A stretch of DNA of 64,000 bases from Afifella pfennigii DSM 17143 (GCF_000688515.1 NZ_JHZK01000015.1:22938-86937); one strand, 5' to 3'. Positions 1 through 8,701 are shown, counted from the stretch's first letter. Notes: generated by a model from the sequence alone, not told the origin. Numbers and translations: made by a program.

Positions 1-1011
1 GGCCTCGTCCTCGTCGGCCCCAATCTCTACGAGGCGGGGCTGGCGCGCGAGCTCTGCGACCGCTTCGCCTCCGTGGAGCGCGTGCGTTTCTGCAATTCCG
101 GCACGGAGGCCAATCTCTTTGCCGTCCTCGCCGCCCGCGCCGTCACCGGCCGGAACCGCATCCTCGTCTTTGAGGGCGCCTATCATGGCGGCGTCATGGT
201 GTTCTCAGGCGCCGAGGCGCCGATGAACGTGCCCTTCGAATACGTGCTGGCCGCCTATAATTGCGAGGAGGACGCCGCCCGCCTCATCCGCGCCTGTGGC
301 GAGGAGCTTGCCGCCGTCCTGGTGGAGCCGGTCCTCGGGGCCGCCGGCAACCTGCCGGCCTCCCATGGTTTCCTTGAGCGTCTTCGCGCCGAGACGCGGG
401 ATGTCGGCGCGCTCCTCATCTTCGACGAGGTGAAGACCTCGCGCCTCGGTGCCGGCGGCGTCCAGGGGCTTTGCGGCGTTGCGCCCGACCTCACCACCTT
501 CGGCAAGTATCTGGGCGCCGGGCTCCCCTTCGGCGCCTTCGGCGGGCGCGCCGACATCATGGACCGTTTCGACCCGTCGCGGCCGGGCGCGCTGAAACAT
601 GCCGGCACCTTCAACAACAACGTCATGTCGATGGCGGGCGGCCTTGTGGGCCTGCGCGAGGTCTTCACGGCCGAACGGGCCGATTCCTTCCTGGAGCGCG
701 GCGAGGCTTTCCGGCACAGGCTGGAAGAGGCGTTCGCGGCCGCCGGCATTCCGGTGCGCCCGAGCGGCCTTGGCTCCATGATCAGCCTGCATGTCGGAGA
801 AAACGCGCCGGCAAGGCTCGCCGAGCTGCATCCGGCGACGGACGCCATGCGCCGCCTGGTGCATCTGAAATGCCTGGAGGAGGGGCTCGCCACCACCCCG
901 CGCGGCGACATCTTCCTGTCGCTGCCGATGACGGACGACACGCTTGCCAAGATCGAGGACAAGCTGTTGCGGGCCGTGCGCTCCGAAGCGGCGTATTTTC
1001 TCAGCGCCTAA
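1..1011 (+). CDS. HemL-like class III aminotransferase (5' end cut by window)
   Basis: The reading frame is open from the first base, so the start lies outside the window. It is a PLP-dependent class III aminotransferase resembling glutamate-1-semialdehyde 2,1-aminomutase: FCNSGTEAN near visible residues 30-38, an FDEVK cofactor-aspartate motif, and the Schiff-base lysine in TTFGKYLGAG (codon 505-507). The GTFNNN segment is also typical of the HemL subgroup. Its neighbours are a GntR regulator, an FAH-fold enzyme and a TAXI-TRAP transporter rather than heme genes, so I infer a catabolic aminotransferase or aminomutase acting on an imported compound rather than housekeeping HemL. The substrate is unknown. 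Confidence 0.85.
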   Translation, partial: GLVLVGPNLYEAGLARELCDRFASVERVRFCNSGTEANLFAVLAARAVTGRNRILVFEGAYHGGVMVFSGAEAPMNVPFEYVLAAYNCEEDAARLIRACGEELAAVLVEPVLGAAGNLPASHGFLERLRAETRDVGALLIFDEVKTSRLGAGGVQGLCGVAPDLTTFGKYLGAGLPFGAFGGRADIMDRFDPSRPGALKHAGTFNNNVMSMAGGLVGLREVFTAERADSFLERGEAFRHRLEEAFAAAGIPVRPSGLGSMISLHVGENAPARLAELHPATDAMRRLVHLKCLEEGLATTPRGDIFLSLPMTDDTLAKIEDKLLRAVRSEAAYFLSA

Positions 1012-1023
1012 GAGCGCCCGCTG

Positions 1024-1764
1024 TCAGTCGCCGCTCTTGGCATGCTCCTGCAGGAGCTGCTCGGTGGTGCGGCGGAAATGCTCCGTGACCAGCCGGCCGG
1101 CGAGGTCGGCATCGCGCGCCAGCACCGCCTCCAGGATGGCCCGGTGCTCGGCGGCAAGGTCGCGCTCGTGCCGTTTCAGGCCGACGGAGGCGCGGCGGTA
1201 GCGGTCGCACTGCGCGTGCAAGAGCTGGCGCACATGCAGGAGCCATTTGGAGCCGCAGGCCGAGACCGTGGCGAGATGGAAGGCGCTGTTGGCGCTCTCC
1301 CATTCCGACAGCGCGCTCTCATCCTCCGAGCGCAGGCGCGCATCCAGCTTCTCCAGCCGGTAGGCGGCCGCGACGAGCTGCGCCTCCCACTCCGCATCGC
1401 CCTTATCGATCGCCATCGCCAGCATCTGCACCTCCACCGTCGTGCGGGCGAGGTTGAGGTCGACGAATTCGTCCATGTCGAGGGGCGCCACGGAGAAGCC
1501 GCGATTGCCGGTGGCGATGACGAGCCCGTCGGCGGCAAGCCGCTGCAGCGCCTCGCGCAGCGGCGTCGGGCCGACGCCGTAGAGCCGGCTCAGCCGCTCG
1601 ATGCGCAGCCGCTCCTTCGGCTGCCGGACGCCGGTGATGATGTCGCGCCTGAGAGCGCGGTAGGCCGCGTCGGTCAGCGTCATGCCCGGCTCAAGAGCGA
1701 GCGGCAGGCGCTCCTTCTCCAGTTCCATCGCCTCCATGCTGCCTCCGCGACTTAGCCCGTCCAT
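1024..1764 (-). CDS. GntR family regulator with FCD ligand-binding domain
   Basis: This 246-residue protein has an N-terminal winged helix-turn-helix (about residues 20-90, with LRRDIITGVRQPKERL and PLREALQRLAADGLV) followed by an all-helical FCD domain, as in the FadR/VanR branch. FCD regulators usually repress catabolic operons and are released by a small organic acid. I chose the ATG at 1764 because AAGGAGGG lies 7 bases upstream; a longer frame begins at 1833 without such a site. The gene is divergent from the FAH-TRAP genes and convergent with the aminotransferase, so control of the cluster is the likely role. The effector is not predictable. Confidence 0.88.
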   Translation of the reverse strand: MDGLSRGGSMEAMELEKERLPLALEPGMTLTDAAYRALRRDIITGVRQPKERLRIERLSRLYGVGPTPLREALQRLAADGLVIATGNRGFSVAPLDMDEFVDLNLARTTVEVQMLAMAIDKGDAEWEAQLVAAAYRLEKLDARLRSEDESALSEWESANSAFHLATVSACGSKWLLHVRQLLHAQCDRYRRASVGLKRHERDLAAEHRAILEAVLARDADLAGRLVTEHFRRTTEQLLQEHAKSGD

Positions 1765-1821
1765 GCGGCCGCCCTCCTTAGCAAAGCCTGCGCGCCGCAC
1801 CCAGGTGGCGCGAGCGCGCGA

Positions 1822-1852
1822 TTGACAAGGCATAGCATATATGGTCCGATAT
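1822..1852 (+). promoter_or_regulatory. candidate promoter and GntR operator
   Basis: TTGACA (1822-1827) lies in the 119-bp divergent region. It is followed by an AT-rich imperfect palindrome ATATGGTCCGATAT (1839-1852) that stands out in this GC-rich DNA and sits where a -10 element would fall. A site here would suit autoregulation and repression by the adjacent FCD regulator. The assignment is inference from position and symmetry. Confidence 0.4.
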
Positions 1853-1883
1853 TTTATCGAGAAAAAGATGAATTGTCGGTGAA

Positions 1884-2765
1884 ATGAAGCTGATCACCTT
1901 TGAGCATGACGGCTCGCTGGGGGCGGGCGTCCTGCTCGGCGAGGCGTTGGTCGTCTGCGAAACGGGCGAGGCGGCCCGGCATGCCGTGCGCGCCATCGCG
2001 GAGGGCGACGAGGCGCGGATGCAGGCCTGGGCATGCCGCGCCGCCGACGACGGCGCGCGGCTGCGGCTGAGCGATGTGAGGTTGCTTGCCCCGATCCCCG
2101 AGCCGCGGCGCGACATTTTCTGCGTCGGCAAGAACTATCGCGCCCATGCCGCGGAGTTTCACAAGAGCGGCTTCGATTCCGGCGGGCGCGAGGAGGTGCC
2201 GGCCCATCCGGTCATCTTCACCAAATCGCTGACCGCCGTCATCGGCCCGCACGCGTCGATCAATGCCGCGCTCGATCCCACCGACACGACCGATTACGAG
2301 GGCGAGCTTGCCGTCGTCATCGGCCGCCGGGCCTTCGGCGTGAAGAAGGCCGAGGCGATGGATTACGTCTTCGGCTACGTCGTCTTCAACGACGTGACCG
2401 CCCGGCAATTGCAGCGCCAGCACAGCCAATGGGTGATCGGCAAGGGCGTCGACACCTACGCGCCCATGGGCCCGGCGCTGGTGACCCGGGACGAGGTGCC
2501 CGACGTCGCCGCGCTCACCCTGACGACCAGGGTGAACGGCCAGACCCGCCAGTCGGCGAGCCTTGCCGACCTCATCTTCGATATTCCGACGCTGATTGAG
2601 ACGATGAGCGCCACCATGACGCTCTTGCCCGGCGACATCATTGCGACCGGCACGCCTGCCGGCGTGGGGATCGGCTTCGATCCGCCGCGCTACCTGAACA
2701 ACGGAGACCGCGTGGAGGTCTCCATCACTGGGCTGGGGACGCTGGCGAACGACGTTCGCCGATGA
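1884..2765 (+). CDS. fumarylacetoacetate hydrolase family protein
   Basis: This 293-residue protein has the FAH C-terminal fold signatures: VGKNYRAHAAEF, DYEGELAVVIGRRA (metal-binding acidic residues), FNDVTARQLQ and GDIIATGTPAGVG. Members hydrolyse C-C bonds in acyl-pyruvates or act as hydratases or decarboxylases on 2-keto acids, usually with Mg2+ or Mn2+. It is the first gene downstream of the divergent GntR promoter region and 32 bp ahead of the TAXI binding protein, so one transcript with the TRAP transporter is likely. The exact substrate cannot be read from sequence; a ring-cleavage or keto-acid product is plausible. Confidence 0.9.
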   Translation: MKLITFEHDGSLGAGVLLGEALVVCETGEAARHAVRAIAEGDEARMQAWACRAADDGARLRLSDVRLLAPIPEPRRDIFCVGKNYRAHAAEFHKSGFDSGGREEVPAHPVIFTKSLTAVIGPHASINAALDPTDTTDYEGELAVVIGRRAFGVKKAEAMDYVFGYVVFNDVTARQLQRQHSQWVIGKGVDTYAPMGPALVTRDEVPDVAALTLTTRVNGQTRQSASLADLIFDIPTLIETMSATMTLLPGDIIATGTPAGVGIGFDPPRYLNNGDRVEVSITGLGTLANDVRR

Positions 2766-2797
2766 CAACCAAAGTCTGAAACCGGGAGGAGAAAGAC

Positions 2798-3751
2798 ATG
2801 AGACATAAGAGTTTAAGCTACGCCCTGGCGGCGGGGCTCGCGGCCACGCTGACATCGGGCGCCTTGGCGCAGGACAAGACCAGCATCGCCTGGGGCGGCT
2901 CCAATCCGGGCGGCGTCATGTACTACATGGTCGGTGTCGCCGGCACCGAGCTCGCCAAGGATCTGCCGGACGTCAACATCACCCAGGTGACGACGGGCGG
3001 CTCCACGGAGAACGCCAAGCGGCTGATCAAGGGCGAGCTCGACATGGGCATCGTCTACGGCTCGCATGTCTATATGGCGCAGGAGCCGACCGGGCCTTTT
3101 GAGGGCGGTGCGAAGGGCGACATGCTGCGCGGCGTGGCCATGGCCTATCAGGGGCCGACCTATTTCGTCGCCCTCGCCGATGGCGGCATCCAGTCGATGG
3201 AAGATCTCGCCGGCAAGAAGGTGGCGCTCGGCCCGCCGGGGTCGGGAACCGTCTTCAACTGCTCCAATATCCTGACGGCGCTCAATCTTCTCGACAAGAT
3301 CGAGCCGCAGATGATGACCTTCGCCGATGCCGGCCGCGCCCTCGGCAACGGCCAGATCGACGTTCTGTGCCAGTCCTCCTCGCCGGCGGCGGCGGTGACG
3401 GAACTCGCCGAGACCCGCGACATCCTTCTCCTGCCCTATAGCGAGGAGGAGCTCGCCACCATCAGCGAGACCTATCCCTTCTACCATCAGGGCACGATGC
3501 CGGAGACGGTCTATCGCGGCGTGCCGGCGACCGAGCTTCCCTATACGACGGTCTATTGGGTGGCGCATGAGCGCGTGCCCGAGGACGTGGTGAAGCGCAT
3601 CGTCGCCTCCGCCTATAAGCGCCAGGAGGCTCTCGCCGCCGGCCACAAGGCCTGGGCGCAGATGAAGCCGGACGTGGAGAATTTCGAAAAGCTCGGCGTT
3701 CCCATGCATCCGGGCGCGGCCGCCTATTACGCCGAGCAATCCTCCAACTGA
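2798..3751 (+). CDS. TAXI-family TRAP transporter solute-binding protein
   Basis: This 317-residue periplasmic protein has a signal peptide (basic MRHK start, hydrophobic core, ALAQ cleavage site near residue 25). The TAXI-family core follows: ITQVTTGGSTENAKRLIKGELDMGIVYGS, then VALGPPGSGTVFN and the helical AYYAEQ end. It captures a small organic anion for the fused permease encoded 81 bp downstream. TAXI ligands include glutamate and other carboxylates, but the ligand here is not evident. A Shine-Dalgarno GGGAGGAG precedes the ATG. Confidence 0.9.
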   Translation: MRHKSLSYALAAGLAATLTSGALAQDKTSIAWGGSNPGGVMYYMVGVAGTELAKDLPDVNITQVTTGGSTENAKRLIKGELDMGIVYGSHVYMAQEPTGPFEGGAKGDMLRGVAMAYQGPTYFVALADGGIQSMEDLAGKKVALGPPGSGTVFNCSNILTALNLLDKIEPQMMTFADAGRALGNGQIDVLCQSSSPAAAVTELAETRDILLLPYSEEELATISETYPFYHQGTMPETVYRGVPATELPYTTVYWVAHERVPEDVVKRIVASAYKRQEALAAGHKAWAQMKPDVENFEKLGVPMHPGAAAYYAEQSSN

Positions 3752-3832
3752 CGATAGCTGCGGCGACGGCCGGGGCGTGGCCCGCTTCCTTTTCGGGGGA
3801 GGCGGGCCGGCCGGAACCAAACGGGAGATGAA

Positions 3833-5737
3833 GTGAACGCGTCCTGGCTGTTTCGCGTCGAAGGCACGCGGCGGAGCTTGAAAGGGCCCGCCGCGCTGTT
3901 TTTCAACCTCGTCGCCATCGGTTTTTCCGGCTTCTACCTCTACACATCGGGCTTCGGCCTGGTGTCGACGCAGACGAACCGCGGCTTCTACCTGATGCTG
4001 ACCTCGGTTCTCGTCTTTCTCATCTATCCGGCGCGCAAGGGCTCGCCGAAGGACCGGCCGAGCCTCTTCGACCTTCTGTTCATCGCCGCCACCGTCGCCT
4101 CCGTCTGGTACTGGATCGACCAGTATGTCAGCTACGCCATGTTCCGCGTCTCCTCGCCGAACACGGCCGATCTCGTCATGGGCGCCATCGCCATCGTGGC
4201 GATGCTGGAGACGAGCCGGCGCGCCCTCGGGCCGATCATTTCCATCATCGCCATCGTCTTCCTGGCGCAGCTCTATTTCGGCGCCTACCTGCCGGGCCGG
4301 CTCGCCAATCCCGGCATGTCGGTGGAGCGCATCCTGGAATTCACCTATTCCACCCAGGAGGCGCTGTTCGGCGTCGTCACGGCGACCTTCGCCACCTTCG
4401 TCTTTCCGTTCATGATCTTCGGCGCCTTCCTGGAGCGCTCCGGCGCCGGCACCTTCTTCATGGATCTCGGCACGGCGCTGGCCGGCCGCTGGCGCGGCGG
4501 CCCGGCCAAGATCGCCGTCATGACCTCCTCGCTCTTCGGCTCCATCTCCGGCTCTTCCGTCGCCAATGTCGTCACCACTGGCGCCTTCACCATTCCCCTG
4601 ATGAAGCGCACCGGCTTTCGCCCGCACCATGCCGGCGCGATCGAGGCGATCGCCTCCACGGGTGGCCAGTTCATGCCGCCGGTGATGGGCGCCAGCGTCT
4701 TCATCCTGGCGACGCTGACGGAGACGAGCTACCTCACCATCGCCCTGATGAACGTCATCCCGGCGGCCGTGTTCTTCATCTTCCTCCTGTCGATGGTCGA
4801 CCTGGAGGCGGTGCGTCTCGACCTGAAGGGCCTGCCGCGCGAGGAAATCCCGCGCCTGCGCAACGTGCTGGCGCGCGGCTGGCAGTTCTTTGTGCCGCTG
4901 GCGACGGTGATCGGGCTCCTCTTCGCCGGCTATTCGGCCGAGTTCTGCGCCTTCTGGGGCACCGTCGCGGCGGCCGCGCTCTCCTGGCTGCGGCGCGACA
5001 CGCGCATGGGCCCGACGGCGATCGCCCAGGCCATGGTCGGCGGCGCCCAGAGCAACGCCGCCGCAGGCGCTGCCATCGGCACGCTCGGCATCATCATCGG
5101 CGGTATCGTGCTCGCCGGCCTCGGGCTGAAATTCTCCGCCATCCTCATCGATTTCTCCGGCGGTTATCTCATCATCGCCCTCATCCTGGTGACGCTCGTC
5201 TCCATCATCATCGGCATGGGATCGAGCACCACCGGCTCCTACATCATCCTGTCGGTGGTGGCGGCGCCGGCGCTGATCAATCTCGGCGTGCCGACCATCA
5301 CCGCCCATCTCGCCGTCTTCTACGCCGCCTGCCTTTCCAACATCACGCCGCCGGTCTGCGTCTCCGCCTTCGCCGGGGCGGCGATTGCCGGCTCCCCGCC
5401 GATGAAGACGGGCTTCGCGGCGCTGAAATTCGGCGCCACCCTCGTCCTCATGCCTTTCAGCTTCGTCTATGTGCCGGAGCTTCTCCTGCAGGGCACGGCG
5501 CTCGAAATCGCCTATACCACAACGCTTTACGCGCTCGGCTGCATTCTCTTCGCCATCGCCATCCAGGGCACGGAGCCGATCGGCGGCAAAATCTCGCCTG
5601 TCCGGCGCGGCCTCTTCGCGCTCGCCGCCTTCTTCCTGATGTTTCCCACCAGCATCTGGATCGACGCGGGCGGCCTGACGCTCTTCGCCCTTGCCGCCGC
5701 GCCGACCCTTGCCGCCCGCCGCGCCCATGCGGCCTGA
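3833..5737 (+). CDS. fused TRAP transporter permease (TAXI type)
   Basis: This 634-residue polytopic membrane protein carries the small 4TM-like subunit at the N-terminus fused to the large DctM-like domain. Family motifs include SSLFGSISGSSVANVVTTGAFTIP at about residues 225-250, TGGQFMPPVMGAS, and SNITPPVCVSAFAGAAIAGS near residue 505. Together with the upstream binding protein it forms a Na+-driven secondary importer. The start is GTG at 3833, just after GGGAGATGAA. The C-terminal hydrophobic tail is normal for the TAXI subgroup. Confidence 0.92.
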   Translation: MNASWLFRVEGTRRSLKGPAALFFNLVAIGFSGFYLYTSGFGLVSTQTNRGFYLMLTSVLVFLIYPARKGSPKDRPSLFDLLFIAATVASVWYWIDQYVSYAMFRVSSPNTADLVMGAIAIVAMLETSRRALGPIISIIAIVFLAQLYFGAYLPGRLANPGMSVERILEFTYSTQEALFGVVTATFATFVFPFMIFGAFLERSGAGTFFMDLGTALAGRWRGGPAKIAVMTSSLFGSISGSSVANVVTTGAFTIPLMKRTGFRPHHAGAIEAIASTGGQFMPPVMGASVFILATLTETSYLTIALMNVIPAAVFFIFLLSMVDLEAVRLDLKGLPREEIPRLRNVLARGWQFFVPLATVIGLLFAGYSAEFCAFWGTVAAAALSWLRRDTRMGPTAIAQAMVGGAQSNAAAGAAIGTLGIIIGGIVLAGLGLKFSAILIDFSGGYLIIALILVTLVSIIIGMGSSTTGSYIILSVVAAPALINLGVPTITAHLAVFYAACLSNITPPVCVSAFAGAAIAGSPPMKTGFAALKFGATLVLMPFSFVYVPELLLQGTALEIAYTTTLYALGCILFAIAIQGTEPIGGKISPVRRGLFALAAFFLMFPTSIWIDAGGLTLFALAAAPTLAARRAHAA

Positions 5738-5761
5738 TCGGCTCTGCAGGGCAGGGCCGCC

Positions 5762-6112
5762 TTAGCCGAGGCGGGCGCAGGCGAGGCAGCTGCGGACAAT
5801 CGGGTCGGCGCGCAGCCGGCCGATGGCGATCGGCTCCTCGCAGGTGAGGCAAAAGCCGTACTCGCCGGCCTCCATGCGCGCCAGCGCCGATTTCAGCCCG
5901 CGCAGGCGCGCCTCGCGCCGCTGGCTGGAGGCGAGCGCCATCGCCTGGCGCTGCATGGCGTCCATGCGCGACAGCCGCCCGACGCTCTGCTGGTCGAGCG
6001 TCACCGGCCGGCTGTCCTCCGCCGCGGCCGCGCTCACGGCCGTCAGCTCGGCGAGCTCGTCCAAAATGCGCCGGCGCAGTTCCTCCATCTCGGCCGGCTC
6101 CAACTCGTCCAT
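5762..6112 (-). CDS. small TraR/DksA-type C4 zinc-finger protein
   Basis: This 116-residue protein ends in a four-cysteine zinc finger (C88-x2-C91 ... C109-x2-C112) of the DksA/TraR family, preceded by a helical region (about residues 5-80). Family members bind the RNA polymerase secondary channel and tune transcription in starvation or stress. At 116 residues it is shorter than canonical DksA (about 150), like the secondary DksA-like proteins common in alphaproteobacteria. I chose the ATG at 6112 because GGAAAGG lies just upstream; the frame is open to 6295. It is divergent from the NDUFA9-like gene and convergent with the TRAP permease. Confidence 0.82.
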   Translation of the reverse strand: MDELEPAEMEELRRRILDELAELTAVSAAAAEDSRPVTLDQQSVGRLSRMDAMQRQAMALASSQRREARLRGLKSALARMEAGEYGFCLTCEEPIAIGRLRADPIVRSCLACARLG

Positions 6113-6317
6113 CCGATGCCTTTCCGCCGGTCCTTGCGGGCGCCGGCGCCTTTCCATGTCGCGTTCTGCTGCACGGATCCTATCGGCCGCGCTCCGCATC
6201 GCAAGGCGCGTGCGCCCATTCGCCGACAGGGTCGACGAGGGAACCGGATCGCCGCGCCGGCCGTTGCGGCGCAAGGGTGCGGCAAGCGCAGGCATTCGCG
6301 ATGAAAGAAATCACCCA

Positions 6318-7217
6318 ATGAAAGACATCGCCGTCTTCGGCGGCACCGGCTTTCTCGGCCGGCGCATCGTTCGCCATCTCAGCGACAGGGGCTGCCGGGT
6401 GCGGGCCGTGGCGCGCCATCCCCCGCATGAGACGCCGCCGAACGTCATGCCGTTGAAGGCGGACATCTCCAGGCCGGAGACGATCGAAGGCGCCATCGCC
6501 GGCGCCGATGCGGTGGTCAACGCCGTCAGCCTCTATATGGAGACGGGCGAGGCGACCTTTCGCACCGTGCATGTGGAGGCTGCCGCCCGGCTTGCCGGCG
6601 CCTGCGCGGCGGCTGGTATCGGCGAGTATCTGCAGATTTCCGGCGTCGGCGCCGATCCGGCTTCCGATTCCCCCTATATCCGGGCAAGGGGCGAGGGCGA
6701 GAAGGCGGTTCTTGCGGCAAAGCCGGATGCGATGATCCTTCGCCCCTGTGTCATGTTCGGGCCCGAGGACGGTTTCCTGTCGACGCTGGCGAGCCTGTTG
6801 CCGCGCGTGCCGGCTTTTCCGCTTTTCGGCCGCGGCGAGGCGCGCATGCGGCCCGTCTATGTGGAGGATGTCGCCGAGGCGGTGGCGCGCCGCCTCACCG
6901 ACGTCGCGCCGGAGCGGCTCTACGAGCTCGCAGGCCCGCGCATCTACACCTACCGCCAGGTGGTGGAGACGGTTGCCGACGAGCTCGGACTGCGCCGTCC
7001 GATCCTGGTGCCGACGCCCTTTTCCGCCTGGAAGGCGGCTTCCTTCGCTGCAAGAAGCCTCGGGCGGCGCGGCGTCACCATCACCGAGGTGGAGCTGATG
7101 GAGCGCGACAACCTGCCGGGCAACCGGCCGGGTTTCGCCGCGCTCGGCATCGCCCCGACCTCCATCGAGGAGGTTCTGCGCGCCGTCTATCTGAAGCCCG
7201 CCTCGTCCGCCGCATAG
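6318..7217 (+). CDS. NDUFA9-like NAD(P)-binding short-chain (SDR-type) protein
   Basis: This 299-residue protein has an N-terminal Rossmann GGTGFLG motif (residues 8-14) and the atypical extended-SDR pattern of the complex I NDUFA9 family: a Q-I-S-G-V-G-A-D strand, a YIRARGEGE segment in place of YxxxK, and RPCVMFGPEDGFL. NDUFA9 relatives bind NADPH and stabilise complex I rather than catalyse a fast reaction. An NDUFS4-like gene lies 149 bp downstream on the same strand, supporting a respiratory role. The ATG at 6318 begins at the Rossmann strand. An epimerase-like enzyme is the alternative. Confidence 0.8.
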   Translation: MKDIAVFGGTGFLGRRIVRHLSDRGCRVRAVARHPPHETPPNVMPLKADISRPETIEGAIAGADAVVNAVSLYMETGEATFRTVHVEAAARLAGACAAAGIGEYLQISGVGADPASDSPYIRARGEGEKAVLAAKPDAMILRPCVMFGPEDGFLSTLASLLPRVPAFPLFGRGEARMRPVYVEDVAEAVARRLTDVAPERLYELAGPRIYTYRQVVETVADELGLRRPILVPTPFSAWKAASFAARSLGRRGVTITEVELMERDNLPGNRPGFAALGIAPTSIEEVLRAVYLKPASSAA

Positions 7218-7366
7218 GTCGGGCGCTCTGGCGGCGAGCGGCCTGCGGCCTGCGGCCGGGCATGCGCGGCGGGTATCGACATCTCGATGGCGGCGGACTA
7301 TCTGAGCGGCAACGAGGCGGCGCCGGCGAGGCGCCCGGAAAGGCAGATCGGGGGATCGGGCAAGAC

Positions 7367-7672
7367 ATGCAGGCGCGCATTTTCAGGCCGGCGCGCACGG
7401 CGATGAGTTCCGGCGAGGCGAAGACACGTCAGTGGGTGCTGGAGTTCGAGCCGGAGGCGCGGCGCTCCATCGAGCCCTTGATGGGCTATACGGCCTCCGC
7501 CGATATGCGCGCCCAGGTGCGGCTGCGCTTCCCCACCAAGGAAGAGGCGATCGCCTATGCGGAGCGCAACAACATCGCCTACCGGCTGTTCGAGCCGAAG
7601 GAGAAGAAGCGCGCCAGCATCTCCTATTCGGACAATTTCCGCTACAATCGCCAGGTGCCCTGGACGCATTGA
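7367..7672 (+). CDS. NDUFS4-like complex I accessory subunit
   Basis: This 101-residue protein matches the ETC complex I subunit conserved region: RIFRPARTAMSSGEAKTR at the start, LMGYTASADMRAQVRLRFPT in the middle, and YSDNFRYNRQVPWTH at the end. This is the bacterial counterpart of mitochondrial NDUFS4 (18 kDa, AQDQ), which clamps the N-module of NADH dehydrogenase. It lacks a targeting sequence, as expected in bacteria. I take the ATG at 7367, which gives the usual length; the frame could extend to 7262. tRNA-Arg follows 64 bp downstream. Confidence 0.87.
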   Translation: MQARIFRPARTAMSSGEAKTRQWVLEFEPEARRSIEPLMGYTASADMRAQVRLRFPTKEEAIAYAERNNIAYRLFEPKEKKRASISYSDNFRYNRQVPWTH

Positions 7673-7736
7673 GACGCGGGCACGGCGACAAGGCACATGG
7701 CCGGCATGGCGGGCCGGCCTCAAGCGCAAGAGCTTC

Positions 7737-7812
7737 GGCCCCGTAGCTCAGTGGATAGAGCACCGGCCTTCTAAGCCGATGGTCGCAGGTTCGAATCCTG
7801 CCGGGGTCGCCA
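7737..7812 (+). tRNA. tRNA-Arg (anticodon UCU)
   Basis: A full cloverleaf of 76 nt can be folded, including an encoded 3' CCA. The 7-bp acceptor stem (7737-7743 with 7802-7808) has one G-U pair. The D arm begins GCTC and the T loop is TTCGAAT. The anticodon loop is CTTCTAA with TCT at 7770-7772. The bottom pair of the anticodon stem is C-A. It reads AGA codons. Confidence 0.96.
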
Positions 7813-8225
7813 TTCTCTGACGTGTCCATTCCGCTCGATCACGCCCTGGACCGGCCCGGTATCTGCCTTAGAGCGCGTCATACCTTGCTGGAAGCAGTTC
7901 TGTTTTGGTTTCGGCGAGGCGAGCGACAGGAGAGACGCGCAACGCGATGCGGGGCATCGGGCGAGCGGCTCGACGCGGCGAGCGCCCGCCGAAACAAAAC
8001 CTGAAAGGCCGGGGGCTTTTGCGCCCAATCCTTCGGTGCTCGGCTCGTCCGTAGCCCCGCTACGGCCTCGCCGATCCCCTCGCCCTTGCCGCAAAATCCC
8101 CGCGGCAGAACGATTTCATCAAGGCATGACACGCTCTAGCTTCGCCTCGGCGGCCGTCGCCGACCCGAGCTCCGCTCGCCGCGCGCCGTCTTTTCGCCCT
8201 AGCATGTCGCCAGCATAGGCACGCC
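7813..8225. other. 413-bp gene-free stretch holding an inverted-repeat element
   Basis: No credible gene was found; the frames here have no family features and arise from GC-rich composition. Most of the stretch is a roughly 270-bp element with related inverted ends, listed separately. Its interior has locally T-rich tracts and a GC-rich core. Confidence 0.6.
7869..8138. repeat. roughly 270-bp MITE-like element with 35-bp imperfect inverted ends
   Basis: The left end (7869-7903) and the reverse complement of the right end (8105-8138) align over about 35 bases with one gap and six mismatches. Both share TAGAGCG, GTCAT, CCTTG and GTTCTG in the same order. The interior encodes nothing recognisable. 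This is the architecture of a non-autonomous mobile or palindromic intergenic element, as found in many rhizobial genomes. It lies 57 bp past tRNA-Arg. No obvious target-site duplication could be fixed. Confidence 0.6.
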
Positions 8226-8651
8226 ATGGCTTCGACCGTCGATCCTTCGCCCCTTTTGAACGCCGGCCGGCCGGTATTGCGGCGACGGGCGGCGCTCGCG
8301 CTCGCCTGTCTTGCCGCCGCCGCGCTCGCATTCCTGGCCGGCGATCCGGCGCCTCGGCTCGCCGCCGACGCGGAGACGGCGCGCCTCCTGCGGGGCATGG
8401 CGCTCATCAAGGCGGTCTTCGTCCTGGCGGGTTTCGCGCTTTTGTGGTGGCGGCTGAAGAGCCCGGTCGCGACGCCGGTCCTTGCCGGTTATGTCGCGCT
8501 CCTGGCGCTGATGGCCGGCGCTGCCGTCCTCGTCTGGCAGCTCAGCTTTCTTGCCTTCACCTCGCTCGTCTTCCACGCCGCGCTCATCGGGCTTGTGCTT
8601 CTCGCCTGGCGCGACGATGGCCTGGACAAGGGCGTGCTCGCCGGCCGCTGA
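8226..8651 (+). CDS. small integral membrane protein of unknown function
   Basis: This 141-residue protein has about four hydrophobic segments (near residues 22-40, 57-74, 82-104 and 108-125) joined by short loops, with Arg-rich flanks such as RPVLRRRA before the first. I do not recognise a family motif. Codon use matches its neighbours. It is convergent with the glycerate kinase gene. Coding status rests on the consistent membrane pattern and GC-rich third positions. Confidence 0.65.
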   Translation: MASTVDPSPLLNAGRPVLRRRAALALACLAAAALAFLAGDPAPRLAADAETARLLRGMALIKAVFVLAGFALLWWRLKSPVATPVLAGYVALLALMAGAAVLVWQLSFLAFTSLVFHAALIGLVLLAWRDDGLDKGVLAGR

Positions 8652-8701
8652 GCCGGCTCGCATTCCGCTTGGCTGGCATCGCCGGCTTGATTCGATTTCT
8701 C

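Noticed and set aside
2813..5728. A 971-codon open frame on the minus strand opposite the TRAP genes
   Set aside because: It mirrors two well-recognised TRAP genes, crosses their boundary and has the charged H/R/G/D-rich composition of GC-rich antisense frames.
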